A stretch of 53,382 nucleotides of DNA from DASXAQ01 sp036406615. Its GTDB lineage: Bacteria; Actinomycetota; UBA4738. The DNA is taken from contig DASXAQ010000066.1 of NCBI GenBank assembly GCA_036406615.1, positions 1-53,382 of the forward strand, in the 5' to 3' direction. Every line of letters starts with the position of its first letter. Within the stretch, counting starts at the first letter, position 1. The notes beneath the pieces were generated by a model, which did no database searches, was not told the origin of the DNA, and saw nothing but the letters and a program-made list of their open reading frames with translations. Both the position numbers and the translations under genes were made by a program. Below, in pieces: positions 34,331 to 43,337 of the stretch.

Positions 34331-36465
34331 GGCACGCCGGCCCCGAGGACTCGGTCCTCGTGCGCGGCGTCGTGCTCGCCGTCGTCATGGTGGCGGTCGT
34401 CGCCGTGATCGCCCAGGGAAGCGTCGACCCGTTCACGGCGATCGCGGCGCTCGTCCTGGTGCCGGTCGGTTCGATCTTCTCGTACCGCCGGCGCAACCAT
34501 CGAAACACCGCCGCGAAGATCATCCTGGCCGTGGCGATGCTGGCCGCGCTGGGCGCGTTCCTCCAGCAGGTGCGCGGCGCCCCGTCCGTCGACGTGGCGC
34601 GAGCGTCGCTGGCGTCGCTGTTCCTGTGGGTCCAGGTCCTGCACAGCTTCGACGTGCCGCGGCGACGCGACCTGGCGTTCTCCGTGGCCGCCAGCATGAT
34701 CCTGATGGCCGAGGCCGGGTCGCTGTCCCTGACGACGTCGTTCGGGGTCTTCCTGGTTCCGTACGGGCTCCTGGCCGTGTGGTGGCTGTACCTGTCGCAC
34801 CGATCCCAGGCGCAGGAGGTCGCGACGCGCTCGACGATCGTGCGGTCGAACACGGGGACGGGGACCGGCATCCCCATGCGCGCGCTGGCCGGCACACTGG
34901 CGTTGGTCCTGGCGGCCACGTCGGCGATCTTCCTGGCGCTGCCGCGGCTGCCCGGCGTGATGATCGCCACGCCGCCGTTCGCCCTCGCCAAGCGCGTGGC
35001 CGTGCCGGGCTTCACCGGGGCGGTCGTGAACCCGGGACTGGTCGCCCAGCAGGGCGGCGGCGCCCTGCACTTCTCGCCCGACGTCTACCCGGGCTACGGC
35101 CAGTCGGTGGACATCGGCGTGCGCGGCCGGCTCTCGAACCGCATCGTGATGAAGGTTCGCTCGCCGCAGCCGGCGCTGTGGCGTGCGCAGGCCTACGACC
35201 GGTTCGACGGCGAACGCTGGACCGCGTCGGACACGGAGACGACGCCGGTCGACAGCGGCGGTCCCGGCGCGGCCAACGTGACCGTGCCCGGGCTCCCGCG
35301 CGCGGCAGAGACGCGGCAGGTCGTGCAGACGTTCTTCGTCCAGTCGCAGCAGCCGAACGTCGTGTTCGCGGCGTGGCAGCCGCGGCAGGTGTACTTCCCG
35401 GCGCCGCTGCTTCGCGTGGACTCGTACGGCTCGATCCGGTCGCCGATCCTGCTGGAGGGCGGCATGATCTACAGCGTGGTGTCGGACGTGCCGGTCACCA
35501 CGCCCGAGGTGCTGCGGTCCCAGCTGCCCCAGTGGCCCGAGTCCGTCCTTCGCCAGTACACGCAGCTGCCCCGCGATCTGCCCGGCCGCGTCGTGGCACT
35601 GGCGCACGCGATCACCGACCCGTACCCGGCGACGTACGACAAGGTCATGGCCGTGCAGCGATGGCTGCGAACGAACACCGCGTACGACCTGTCGATCCCG
35701 CCCGACCCGCCGGGCGTCGACGGCGTCGACGAGTTCCTGTTCGTGCGCCGCCGCGGGTTCTGCGAGCAGATCGCGAGCGCCATGGCGGTCCTGCTCCGGG
35801 CCGTCGGCATCCCCACGCGATTCGCCGTCGGCTTCGGGCCGGGGGAGCGCAACCTGCTCACCGGCTACTACGAGGTCCGCGAGTCGGACGCGCATGCGTG
35901 GGTGGAGGTCGACTACCCGGAGTCGGGATGGGTCGAGTACGACCCGACGTTCGGCGTGCCCGATGCCGCACCCGGCGCCGCGGGGCTGTTCATCCTTCCG
36001 CAGGTGCTGCACGCGATCGGCGGGTTCGTCGCCCGGGTGGTCCCGGGGCCCGTGAAGGCCGTGGTCGCGGCATCGGGCCGCGCGCTCGCCGCCGCCGCGC
36101 AGGCCGCGTGGCGCTGGTGGCCGGTTTCGGTTGCGGTGGCGTTTTCGGCGCTGCTCGGCGCGGCGACGTGGCGGCGCCGCCGAACCCGGGGACCGCCGCG
36201 CGCGGGGCCCACGGCCGCGTTCGACTCGCTGTGCCGCACGTTCGGCCGCCGTGGGATGCCGCGCTCGGCGGCCCGCACGCCGGCCGAATACCTGCGACAC
36301 ATCCAGTCGGCCGCCTGGCTCGATCGCGCCGGACGCGAGGACGCGGCGCTGGTGGTGCGCACGTTCGAACGAGCCACGTTCTCCGCGTCGGCGCCGGATC
36401 CCGGCGAGGTCGAACGATCGCTCGCGGCGGCCTCGCGCCTACGCGCGCTGGCGTCACGGCGCTGA
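34297..36465 (+). CDS. TgpA-like transglutaminase-domain membrane protein
   Basis: The 722-residue protein starts with five or six membrane helices (about 20-215, DUF3488-like), then an extracytoplasmic region with a transglutaminase/protease-like domain and the triad Cys489 (RRGFCEQIAS), His533 (DAHAWVEV) and Asp549 (EYDPTF). One more helix near 610 precedes a cytoplasmic DUF4129-like tail. Homologues are thought to crosslink or cleave envelope proteins. ATG 34297 follows GGAGG with ten-base spacing and lies inside the end of the DUF58 gene in another frame, a 34-base overlap. It ends the cluster; a strong hairpin follows. Confidence 0.93.
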   Translation: MPGTALRRRRLRHAGPEDSVLVRGVVLAVVMVAVVAVIAQGSVDPFTAIAALVLVPVGSIFSYRRRNHRNTAAKIILAVAMLAALGAFLQQVRGAPSVDVARASLASLFLWVQVLHSFDVPRRRDLAFSVAASMILMAEAGSLSLTTSFGVFLVPYGLLAVWWLYLSHRSQAQEVATRSTIVRSNTGTGTGIPMRALAGTLALVLAATSAIFLALPRLPGVMIATPPFALAKRVAVPGFTGAVVNPGLVAQQGGGALHFSPDVYPGYGQSVDIGVRGRLSNRIVMKVRSPQPALWRAQAYDRFDGERWTASDTETTPVDSGGPGAANVTVPGLPRAAETRQVVQTFFVQSQQPNVVFAAWQPRQVYFPAPLLRVDSYGSIRSPILLEGGMIYSVVSDVPVTTPEVLRSQLPQWPESVLRQYTQLPRDLPGRVVALAHAITDPYPATYDKVMAVQRWLRTNTAYDLSIPPDPPGVDGVDEFLFVRRRGFCEQIASAMAVLLRAVGIPTRFAVGFGPGERNLLTGYYEVRESDAHAWVEVDYPESGWVEYDPTFGVPDAAPGAAGLFILPQVLHAIGGFVARVVPGPVKAVVAASGRALAAAAQAAWRWWPVSVAVAFSALLGAATWRRRRTRGPPRAGPTAAFDSLCRTFGRRGMPRSAARTPAEYLRHIQSAAWLDRAGREDAALVVRTFERATFSASAPDPGEVERSLAAASRLRALASRR

Positions 36466-36496
36466 CGCGCCGGTTCGACGGTTTCCGGAAAAGGAA

Positions 36497-36530
36497 CAGG
36501 GGCCGCGGAAGGGGGCATCCGCGGCCCCTG
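36497..36530. terminator. Strong intrinsic terminator hairpin, probably bidirectional
   Basis: CAGGGGCCGCGGA (36497-36509) and TCCGCGGCCCCTG (36518-36530) are perfectly complementary, a 13-base stem with an 8-base loop. On the reverse strand the stem is followed by TTCCTTTTCC, a partial T-run, which suits termination of the HtrA gene; it also lies 31 bases after the transglutaminase stop. Confidence 0.85.
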
Positions 36531-36568
36531 GGCTCTCGGAGGGGTCGAGAGCACGTTGTGCGGTCGGG

Positions 36569-37423
36569 TCAGGCGCTCAGCGAGACCGCCGGCGATCCCA
36601 TCGCCTTGGCCAGGATCGACTCGGCCGCGTTCGCCGCGATCGCGAATCCGATGTTCTGCGCGGAGCTGGTGCCGGCCGTGTCGATGCCGACCACGTTCCC
36701 GTTCAGGTCCAGCAGCGGGCCGCCCGAGTTGCCGGGGTTGATGGCGGCCGAGGTCTGCAGCGCCGACTCGTACGTGCGCTGGCCGCCGGGCGCGTTCTCG
36801 TCCTGCGCGGTGATCGTTCGGGCGAGCGAGCTGATGATGCCGCTCGTGACCGTCGGGCCGCCGGGCAGCGCGAGCGCGTAGCCGATCGCCACGACGGGCT
36901 GTCCGAGCTGCAGCGCGGACGAGTTGCCCAGCGACACGATGGGAAGGCCGGAGGCGTTCACCTTCAGGACCGCGAGGTCGTGAGGCGAGTCGGCCGTGAC
37001 GACCGTGGCGGGGAAGGCGCGCCCGTCGGGCAGGGTCACGCGGATGCTGCTGGCGTCCTCGACGACGTGGTCGTTGGTCAGGATGACGCCGTTCGATTCC
37101 ACGATGAACCCGGTGCCGACCGCCTGGCCGCTCTGCTGCCCCCCGAAGGGGTTGTTCTCGACGACGGTGGACGTGACGTTGACGACCGCCGGCTCGACGC
37201 GGCGCACCATCTGCACGAGCGGATCGGTGTTCGGGTTGTAGGTGCCAGTGGTGGTGGTGGTGGCGCTCGTGCTGCTGGTCGACGTGGCCTGCTGGGTGCT
37301 GGTGGATCCGGAGCCCGACGCGGTCGTCGCCGAGCCGCTGCGCGCTTCGTACCCGGTGCACGCGGCCAGGAACAGCGCCCCGGTCATCGCGACGGCCCCG
37401 ATCGTCATTCGCCTGCGAGTCAT
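36569..37423 (-). CDS. pepD: HtrA/PepD-like trypsin-family protease lipoprotein, no PDZ domain
   Basis: The 284-residue protein has a lipoprotein signal with lipobox Cys22 (LFLAAC), a Ser/Thr/Gly-rich linker (about 28-65) and a trypsin-like domain with His119 (TNDHVV), Asp149 (SPHDLAVLKV) and Ser233 (NPGNSGGPLL). The chain stops at the end of the protease domain, so the PDZ domain that normally regulates HtrA proteases is absent. It should sit on the outer face of the membrane and act on misfolded exported proteins. ATG 37423 follows GGGAGGAG. It lies downstream of an MprA/MprB-like pair, as pepD does in Mycobacterium tuberculosis, and CTGAG repeats lie in its upstream region, so regulation by that pair is likely. 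Confidence 0.93.
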   Translation of the reverse strand: MTRRRMTIGAVAMTGALFLAACTGYEARSGSATTASGSGSTSTQQATSTSSTSATTTTTGTYNPNTDPLVQMVRRVEPAVVNVTSTVVENNPFGGQQSGQAVGTGFIVESNGVILTNDHVVEDASSIRVTLPDGRAFPATVVTADSPHDLAVLKVNASGLPIVSLGNSSALQLGQPVVAIGYALALPGGPTVTSGIISSLARTITAQDENAPGGQRTYESALQTSAAINPGNSGGPLLDLNGNVVGIDTAGTSSAQNIGFAIAANAAESILAKAMGSPAVSLSA

Positions 37424-37465
37424 CTCACTCCTCCCTGTTGAACCCGTCCATTGCACTCGAGGCAA

Positions 37466-37503
37466 CTGAGAGAAGCCTGAGCCCGGGTTAGGAGGTCGCT
37501 GAG
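37466..37503. promoter_or_regulatory. CTGAG direct repeats upstream of the HtrA gene
   Basis: CTGAG occurs at 37466, 37477 and 37499, that is at steps of 11 and 22 bases. The first two lie between the kinase stop and the HtrA start; the third lies in the last codons of the kinase. Direct repeats spaced one helical turn are the usual target of OmpR/PhoB-type regulators, so these are candidate binding sites for the adjacent MprA-like protein. Confidence 0.5.
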
Positions 37504-38821
37504 AAACGAAGGACGAGCCTGGCACCGCCGCCCTCGGCGTTCTCGGCCGAGACCGACCCGCCGTGGGACTCGGCCACCTGTCGCACGATCGCCAGGCCGA
37601 GGCCCGAGCCGGGCATGCCGCGGCCGGCCGCGGAACGGTAGAAGCGGTCGAAGACGTGCGGCAGGTCCTCGTCGGCGATGCCGGGCCCGTGGTCGCGGAC
37701 GACGACCACGCCGTCGCGCACGCCGACCTCGACGGGTCCGCCGTCGGGGCTCCACTTGGCGGCGTTGTCCAGCAGGTTCGAGACCGCCCGGTCGATGCGG
37801 CCGGGGACGCCGTGCACGATCGAGGGCAACAGGTCGGACTCGAACGACAGCCGCGGCGCCCGGCGTCGCGCCCGATCGGTCGCGTGCGCGACGATCTCGT
37901 CGAGGCGGACGTCCTCCTGCGCGCCGGCAGGCTCGGCCCCGCGCGCCAGGTCCATCAGGTCGCCGACCAGGACCGAGAACTCCTCCAGCTCCTCCGTCAC
38001 GTCGCTCATCAGCCGTTCGCGTTCGCCGGGCGGCAGCTCGTCGCCCCGCGCGAGAACCTCGATGTTCGTGCGAAGGCTCGTCAGCGGCGTGCGCAGCTCG
38101 TGGGACGCGTCGGCGACCAGCTGGCGCTGCGCGGCCTGCGCGGACTGCAGGGCGTCGAGCATCGCGTTGAACCGGTTTGCCAGGCGGCCGACCTCGTCAT
38201 CGCCGGTCTCCTCGATGCGCTGCGACAGGTCGCCGGTCTGGGTGACGCGCTCGGCCGTCTCGGTGAGGCGCCGGACGGGCACCAGGCCGGCCTTCGCCAC
38301 CGCCATGCCGGCGCCGGCGGCCGCCGCGGCGCCGCCGAGCGTGAGCAGCAGCAGGATCAGGCGGAGGCGCGCCAGCGCGTCGTCGACCTCGTTCAGCGGC
38401 CGGGCGACCTGCAATGCCAGGCCCGGCTGGCCGAGGGTCTCTACGCCGGTCGTGTAGATACGAAGGTGCACGCGCGACACCGTGGCGTTCGCGAAGAAGG
38501 GCGCGGCGTTTCCCGCCGCCACCGCCTGCACCCGCGGCGTGACCGGCAGGGGAATGGCTTCGTCCGGCGGCCGTGCCGTCCTGCCCTGTTCGTTACACGC
38601 CTGGACGTAGACCTGCGTCCCGAACGGGGGCGCGTGGATCTCGACCGGCCCGCCCGGGAAGGCCTGCTGATCGATACGGAAGTTCTGGGCGCTCTCCACC
38701 AGCGACAGGTCGATCTGGTTGATCAGCTGGGTGCGCACCACGAGGTACGCGGCCACCGACGCGATGGCGATCGCCACCGCGACGGCCGCCGCCGACGTGA
38801 GCGTCAGGCGGCCGCGAAGGC

Positions 38822-38825
<4 letters not shown>
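37488..38825 (-). CDS. mprB: MprB-like sensor histidine kinase
   Basis: The 445-residue kinase has membrane helices at about 7-30 and 154-176 flanking an extracytoplasmic sensor of about 120 residues, a HAMP domain to about 230, HisKA with His242 (ADASHELRTPL), and an ATPase domain with NLLDNAAKWS, RDHGPGI and GSGLGLAIVRQ. ATG 38825 overlaps the regulator stop (ATGA). It pairs with the MprA-like regulator, and with the HtrA gene next downstream matches the mprA-mprB-pepD order of mycobacteria, an envelope-stress system. The symbol is by synteny and domain plan, not demonstrated orthology. Confidence 0.92.
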
Positions 38826-39496
<671 letters not shown>

Positions 39497-39516
39497 GTGA
39501 TGATCCTCGAAATCCA

Positions 39517-39534
39517 ACCTTAACCGGGGCTGAG
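39517..39534 (-). promoter_or_regulatory. mprA promoter with candidate autoregulatory repeat
   Basis: TAAGGT on the reverse strand (39522-39517) is the likely -10 for mprA. On the forward strand CTTAA at 39519 and CTGAG at 39530 stand 11 bases apart, the same spacing as the CTGAG pair before the HtrA gene. The upstream copy of the sequence (CTCAGCCCCGGTTA read in reverse) also resembles CTGAGCCCGGGTTA near 37477, so the two regions share more than the pentamer. Confidence 0.45.
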
Positions 39535-39570
39535 AGCAGGTCGCCCACCTGCGTTTGCTACCCTCCGGCC

Positions 39571-41124
39571 GTGTCCGAAGCCTCCTGGCATCCCGAGCCC
39601 GACCTCGTCGACTACCGCGACCCGACCGCGCGGCCGGCCCTGGAGCGACTTGGCGCTGCCGCGTGGGAGACGTCCCTGGACTACCTGTACGAGCAGGCCA
39701 TGGCCCGGCCGGTCGGGACCGACTCGTACCCCGAGCTCCGCCGGCGCTTCTTCGGTACCCCCGGCGGCTCGGCCGACCCCGGGCCCGGCCCCGCGCCGAA
39801 GGATCCCACCGCGTCCGCCGCCCTGCTGCAGGAGTTCCGGGAGCGGGTCGCCCCCTACGGGTTCAACGCGGCGCACCCGCGTTCGTTCAGCTACTTCACG
39901 CCCGCGCCCCTCAGCCTGTCGGTGGTGGGGGAGCTGTTCGCGCAGTGGATGAACCAGGGCGTGGACGTGTGGCACGCCGGGCCGATCGGCGCGCTCGTGG
40001 AGGAGGAGGTCGTGGCGTGGCTCCGCGAGCTCGTCGGCTATCCGGACGAAGGGTTCGGCGTGCTCACCTCCGGCGGCGTCATGGCCAACGTCATGGGCAT
40101 GACGGTCGCGCGGGACGTTCACTTGGCTCGCATCCTCGGGCTGAGCGACCCGCCGCGTGCCGCAGACCTGGCGCGCGCCCGCGTCTACGTGTCCGATCAG
40201 GCGCACTTCTCCATCGCGCGGGCGCTGTCCTTCCTGGGCTTCCCATCCGAGACGCTGCGCATCCTCCCGTCCGACGAGCGGTTCCGTCTGCATGGAGACC
40301 CCGTCGCCGAGGCCGTGGCCGGCGACCGCGCCGCGGGCCTGGTGCCGTTCGCGATCGCCGCCGTCGCCGGCTCGACGAACACGGGGTCGGTCGACCTGAC
40401 CGGCGAGCTGGCCGACGTGGCCGCGCGAGAAGGACTGTGGCTGCACGTCGACGCCGCCTACGGAGGTGGCGCGCGGCTGTCGTCGCGCGACGCGGACCGC
40501 GTGCCCGACCTGGACCGCGCCGACTCGGTCACCATCGACCCGCACAAGTGGTTCTTCCAGGCGTACGACATCGGGGGTCTGCTGGTCCGGCGCCGCGAGG
40601 ACCTGCTGAGCACGTTTCGAAAGGACCCGGAGTACTACCGAAGCAGCCGCCCGCAGGACGAGCCGCTCAACTGGTATCAGTACTCGTTCGAGGGCACCCG
40701 CCGGTTCCGGGCCCTCAAGCTGTGGCTGTCCTGGAAACACCTGGGCAGCAGCGGGTTCGGTCGGCTCGTCGAGGCGAACGACGACCTGGCCGCGTACCTC
40801 GCTCGCCGCTGCGCCGAGGCGGACGACTTCGAGGCGACGCCGGCCGTGCCGGAGCTGTCGGTCGTGTGCTTCCGCCACCTCCCCCCGGCGGTCGCCGGCG
40901 ACGCGGCGCTCGCCGACCGGTACCAGGACGCGCTGCAGCGCGCGCTCGAGGTCTCGGGGCGCGCGTGGCTCTCCACGACCACGCTGCGCGGCCGCACCTA
41001 CCTGCGAGCCGGCGTCATGAACCACCTGTCCAGGCCGTCGGACATCGACGAGGTGATCGACGCGCTGCGCGACCTGTCGCCGCAGGCACTGGCGGCGGCC
41101 TCGGACGGGTCGGGGCCGGCATGA
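39571..41124 (+). CDS. PLP-dependent amino-acid decarboxylase (group II, DDC-like)
   Basis: The 517-residue enzyme is a fold-type I group II decarboxylase of the aromatic amino acid/glutamate decarboxylase family. The cofactor lysine is Lys326 (DPHKWFFQAYD), with Asp294 (HVDAAYGG) binding the pyridine nitrogen and His212 (SDQAHFSI) stacking on the ring. The N-terminal part (HPRSFSYFTPAPL and SGGVMANVMGM) is typical. Substrate (Trp, Tyr, Phe or another) is not determinable here. A TACCCT -10 box (39559-39564) ends six bases before GTG 39571, indicating a leaderless transcript. The stop overlaps the MOSC gene start as ATGA. Confidence 0.92.
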   Translation: MSEASWHPEPDLVDYRDPTARPALERLGAAAWETSLDYLYEQAMARPVGTDSYPELRRRFFGTPGGSADPGPGPAPKDPTASAALLQEFRERVAPYGFNAAHPRSFSYFTPAPLSLSVVGELFAQWMNQGVDVWHAGPIGALVEEEVVAWLRELVGYPDEGFGVLTSGGVMANVMGMTVARDVHLARILGLSDPPRAADLARARVYVSDQAHFSIARALSFLGFPSETLRILPSDERFRLHGDPVAEAVAGDRAAGLVPFAIAAVAGSTNTGSVDLTGELADVAAREGLWLHVDAAYGGGARLSSRDADRVPDLDRADSVTIDPHKWFFQAYDIGGLLVRRREDLLSTFRKDPEYYRSSRPQDEPLNWYQYSFEGTRRFRALKLWLSWKHLGSSGFGRLVEANDDLAAYLARRCAEADDFEATPAVPELSVVCFRHLPPAVAGDAALADRYQDALQRALEVSGRAWLSTTTLRGRTYLRAGVMNHLSRPSDIDEVIDALRDLSPQALAAASDGSGPA

Positions 41125-41891
41125 GGACGGTGTCGCGGCTGTCCGTGGCTCCGGTGAAGTCGCTTGGGCTGCAGCACCCCGAGCGGATCCGACTGGAGCC
41201 GTGGGGCGTGCCCGGCAACCGCGCGTTCTACCTGATCGACGGCGATGGACGGTTGTTCGCGGGGTCGAAGCACGGACCGCTGGTCCGTGTTGGGGCCGCC
41301 TACGACGCAACGGATTGTCATCTGTCTCTCCGGTTCCCGGACGGGTGCCTGGTCGAAGGCAGGCCCGAAGCGACCGGCGCGCCCGTCGAGACCGACTTCT
41401 ACGGCCGGCCGGTGCCCGGCCGCATCGTGGAGGGGCCGTGGGCCGAGGCGCTGTCCGCGTACGTCGGCCGCCCCGTCCGGTTGGTTCGCCCCGATCGCGA
41501 GGGCGACGCCAACGACGTGTGGCCGGTGTCGCTGCTGTCGATCGCCTCGGCCGAGGAGCTCGCGCGCCGGTCGGGCAAGCCACAGCCGCTCGACTCGCGT
41601 CGGTTCCGCATGCTGATCGAGATGGACGGGTGCTCCGCGCACGAAGAGGACACGTGGGTCGGCCGGGACGTGCGCGTCGGCGGCGCCACGCTGCGGGTCC
41701 CCGGCGCGATCCCGCGGTGCGTCGTGACCACCCAGGATCCTTCCACCGGGGTGCGCGACTTCGCGACGCTGAAGGAGATCTCGCGCTATCGCGTCGTGCG
41801 CAACCGCAACGTGCCGTTCGGCGTCTACGGCGAGGTACTCGAGCCGGGCGACGTTCGCGTCGGCGACCCGGTGGAGCCGCCGGCCGCCTGA
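41121..41891 (+). CDS. MOSC-domain protein
   Basis: The 256-residue protein has an MOSC N-terminal beta-barrel domain (VSRLSVAPVKSLGLQHPERI, then GNRAFYLID) and a MOSC domain with the conserved Cys in IPRCVVTTQDP. MOSC proteins bind molybdenum cofactor and reduce N-hydroxylated or N-oxide compounds, as in YcbX and mARC. It is translationally coupled to the decarboxylase gene by ATGA, so a joint role in amine metabolism, such as handling N-hydroxylated amines, is possible but unproven. No molybdopterin synthesis gene is in the window. Confidence 0.9.
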   Translation: MRTVSRLSVAPVKSLGLQHPERIRLEPWGVPGNRAFYLIDGDGRLFAGSKHGPLVRVGAAYDATDCHLSLRFPDGCLVEGRPEATGAPVETDFYGRPVPGRIVEGPWAEALSAYVGRPVRLVRPDREGDANDVWPVSLLSIASAEELARRSGKPQPLDSRRFRMLIEMDGCSAHEEDTWVGRDVRVGGATLRVPGAIPRCVVTTQDPSTGVRDFATLKEISRYRVVRNRNVPFGVYGEVLEPGDVRVGDPVEPPAA

Positions 41892-41895
41892 GGGC

Positions 41896-42687
41896 TCAGC
41901 GAGGCTGGATCCGCGCCATCTGCCGCGACAGGGCCACCAGCCGCCCGGTCGAATCCCACAGCTCGCCGTCCTCTTCGAGGTAGCCGTCGATCAGGAACCG
42001 CGTGCGGAACCGGCACCGGAGCCACCCGTCTGCGGGACGGCCGCGGACGTGCACGGTCAGCTCCAGCGTCGGCACCCACGCGATGCCGTCGACCACGTTG
42101 AAGGCCGTCGGGGGAAACGCGTCGGCGAACAGCGGCAGCGAGCGCACGTCGGGCGGCCTCCCGTCGGCGAAGCGGATCCACCCGGCGATCTCCGCGATGC
42201 CGGTGGGCCGCCCCCGCGCCCAGGCGGAGCTGTCGGGGGTGAGCCGCAGATCGAAGCGGCGCATGAACTCACCGGCGAGCTCCGGGTCGGCTTTCACGCA
42301 TTCGTCGGGCGGCGGCAGCTCCGGCAGCTCGGCCTGCACGGCCGTCGGGCCCTGCATCTGCGTGAGGTCGCCGAACGTCGCGGTCACGTGCACGCGGGTT
42401 CGCCGCAGCTGTTGGATGCGCGCCACGCCGGTCGAAAGGCTGATCCCCTGGCGGACAAGTTCGGTGCGGACGTACGCCGGGCCGACGTCGGCGCGCAGCG
42501 GATAGTGCGCCGAGATCGCGAACGGGTCGGGGTGCGGCAGCATCTGATGCAGGGCCGACAGTCCGAGGCACAGGAGGTAGCCGCCGTTCGGCGAGGACCG
42601 GACATTCCAGTCCGGCGAGACCACGGCCGCCCACTCGTGATCGCCCGTCGGGTCGAGGGCGACCGCCTCGTCGAACTCGAAGCTCAT
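41896..42687 (-). CDS. Acyl-CoA thioesterase family protein (double hotdog)
   Basis: The 263-residue protein resembles TesB-like thioesterases: an N-terminal hotdog with WNVRSSPNGGYLLCLGLSAL and a C-terminal one ending in WDSTGRLVALSRQMARI. The GGYL segment and the DSTGRLVA(L/T)SRQ ending are typical of actinobacterial thioesterase-family proteins that hydrolyse medium or long acyl-CoAs. ATG 42687 overlaps the stop of the upstream GNAT gene (ATGA). It converges on the MOSC gene with four bases between stops. The substrate is unknown. Confidence 0.88.
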   Translation of the reverse strand: MSFEFDEAVALDPTGDHEWAAVVSPDWNVRSSPNGGYLLCLGLSALHQMLPHPDPFAISAHYPLRADVGPAYVRTELVRQGISLSTGVARIQQLRRTRVHVTATFGDLTQMQGPTAVQAELPELPPPDECVKADPELAGEFMRRFDLRLTPDSSAWARGRPTGIAEIAGWIRFADGRPPDVRSLPLFADAFPPTAFNVVDGIAWVPTLELTVHVRGRPADGWLRCRFRTRFLIDGYLEEDGELWDSTGRLVALSRQMARIQPR

Positions 42688-43250
42688 CCGGCGGCGGCTC
42701 CCGGCCGCGGGATGACCACCTCGAACACGAGCTCCTCGCCGTCCACGTCGTCCCACTGCACGCCGGTCTGCTGGAACCCGAGGGAGCGCACCAGCCCCAG
42801 CGACGGCTCGTTCCACGGTCCGACCGATGCGCGGAACAGCGTGATCCCGTGCTCGCGTCCCGCCCAGTCGAACAGCGCGAGCACGGCCTCCCGTGCGTAC
42901 CCCTGGCGGCGGTAGTCCGGCATCACCGTGTAGCCGACCTCGACCATCCCGCGTTCGTCGGGCGGGCCGTGGAAGCCGATGTGGCCGATGACCGTCCGGT
43001 CGCGGTCGCGCAGCACCATCGCGCGCGCGAGCCACTGGAGCTGCGTCGGGTCGCTCTTCAGCTGCCCCAGGCGGTAGCGGAACAGGTCGGAGACCGTGTC
43101 GGACCAGCCCTCCGGGATCCTCGAGCCAAGGATGGCTTCGGCCGCCGCGGTCTCGCCGGCCAGCACGGCCTCCATGAACGCGACCGGCAGCGACACGAGG
43201 TCGAGTCGTGCTGACGCGATGGGCGGTACCGGCTCCCCCGGGGTGCTCAT
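42684..43250 (-). CDS. GNAT N-acetyltransferase (RimJ/RimL type)
   Basis: The 188-residue protein shows SARLDLVSLPVAFMEAVLAG, the acetyl-CoA loop PDYRRQGYAREAVLALFDW and WNEPSLGLVRSLGFQQTG, a standard GNAT. The substrate is not inferable. A TAGGCT -10 box (43263-43258) ends seven bases before ATG 43250, so the transcript is probably leaderless and the start is firm. It is followed by an overlapping thioesterase gene and is divergent from the SGNH lipoprotein. Confidence 0.9.
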   Translation of the reverse strand: MSTPGEPVPPIASARLDLVSLPVAFMEAVLAGETAAAEAILGSRIPEGWSDTVSDLFRYRLGQLKSDPTQLQWLARAMVLRDRDRTVIGHIGFHGPPDERGMVEVGYTVMPDYRRQGYAREAVLALFDWAGREHGITLFRASVGPWNEPSLGLVRSLGFQQTGVQWDDVDGEELVFEVVIPRPGAAAG

Positions 43251-43337
43251 CCGGCGGAGCCTACAGGAGCGGACGTCCGGTACACTCCTCGCGGTTTCGG
43301 GCACCACCTTCCCCGGCCCGTGGTACCTCCGAGCGTC

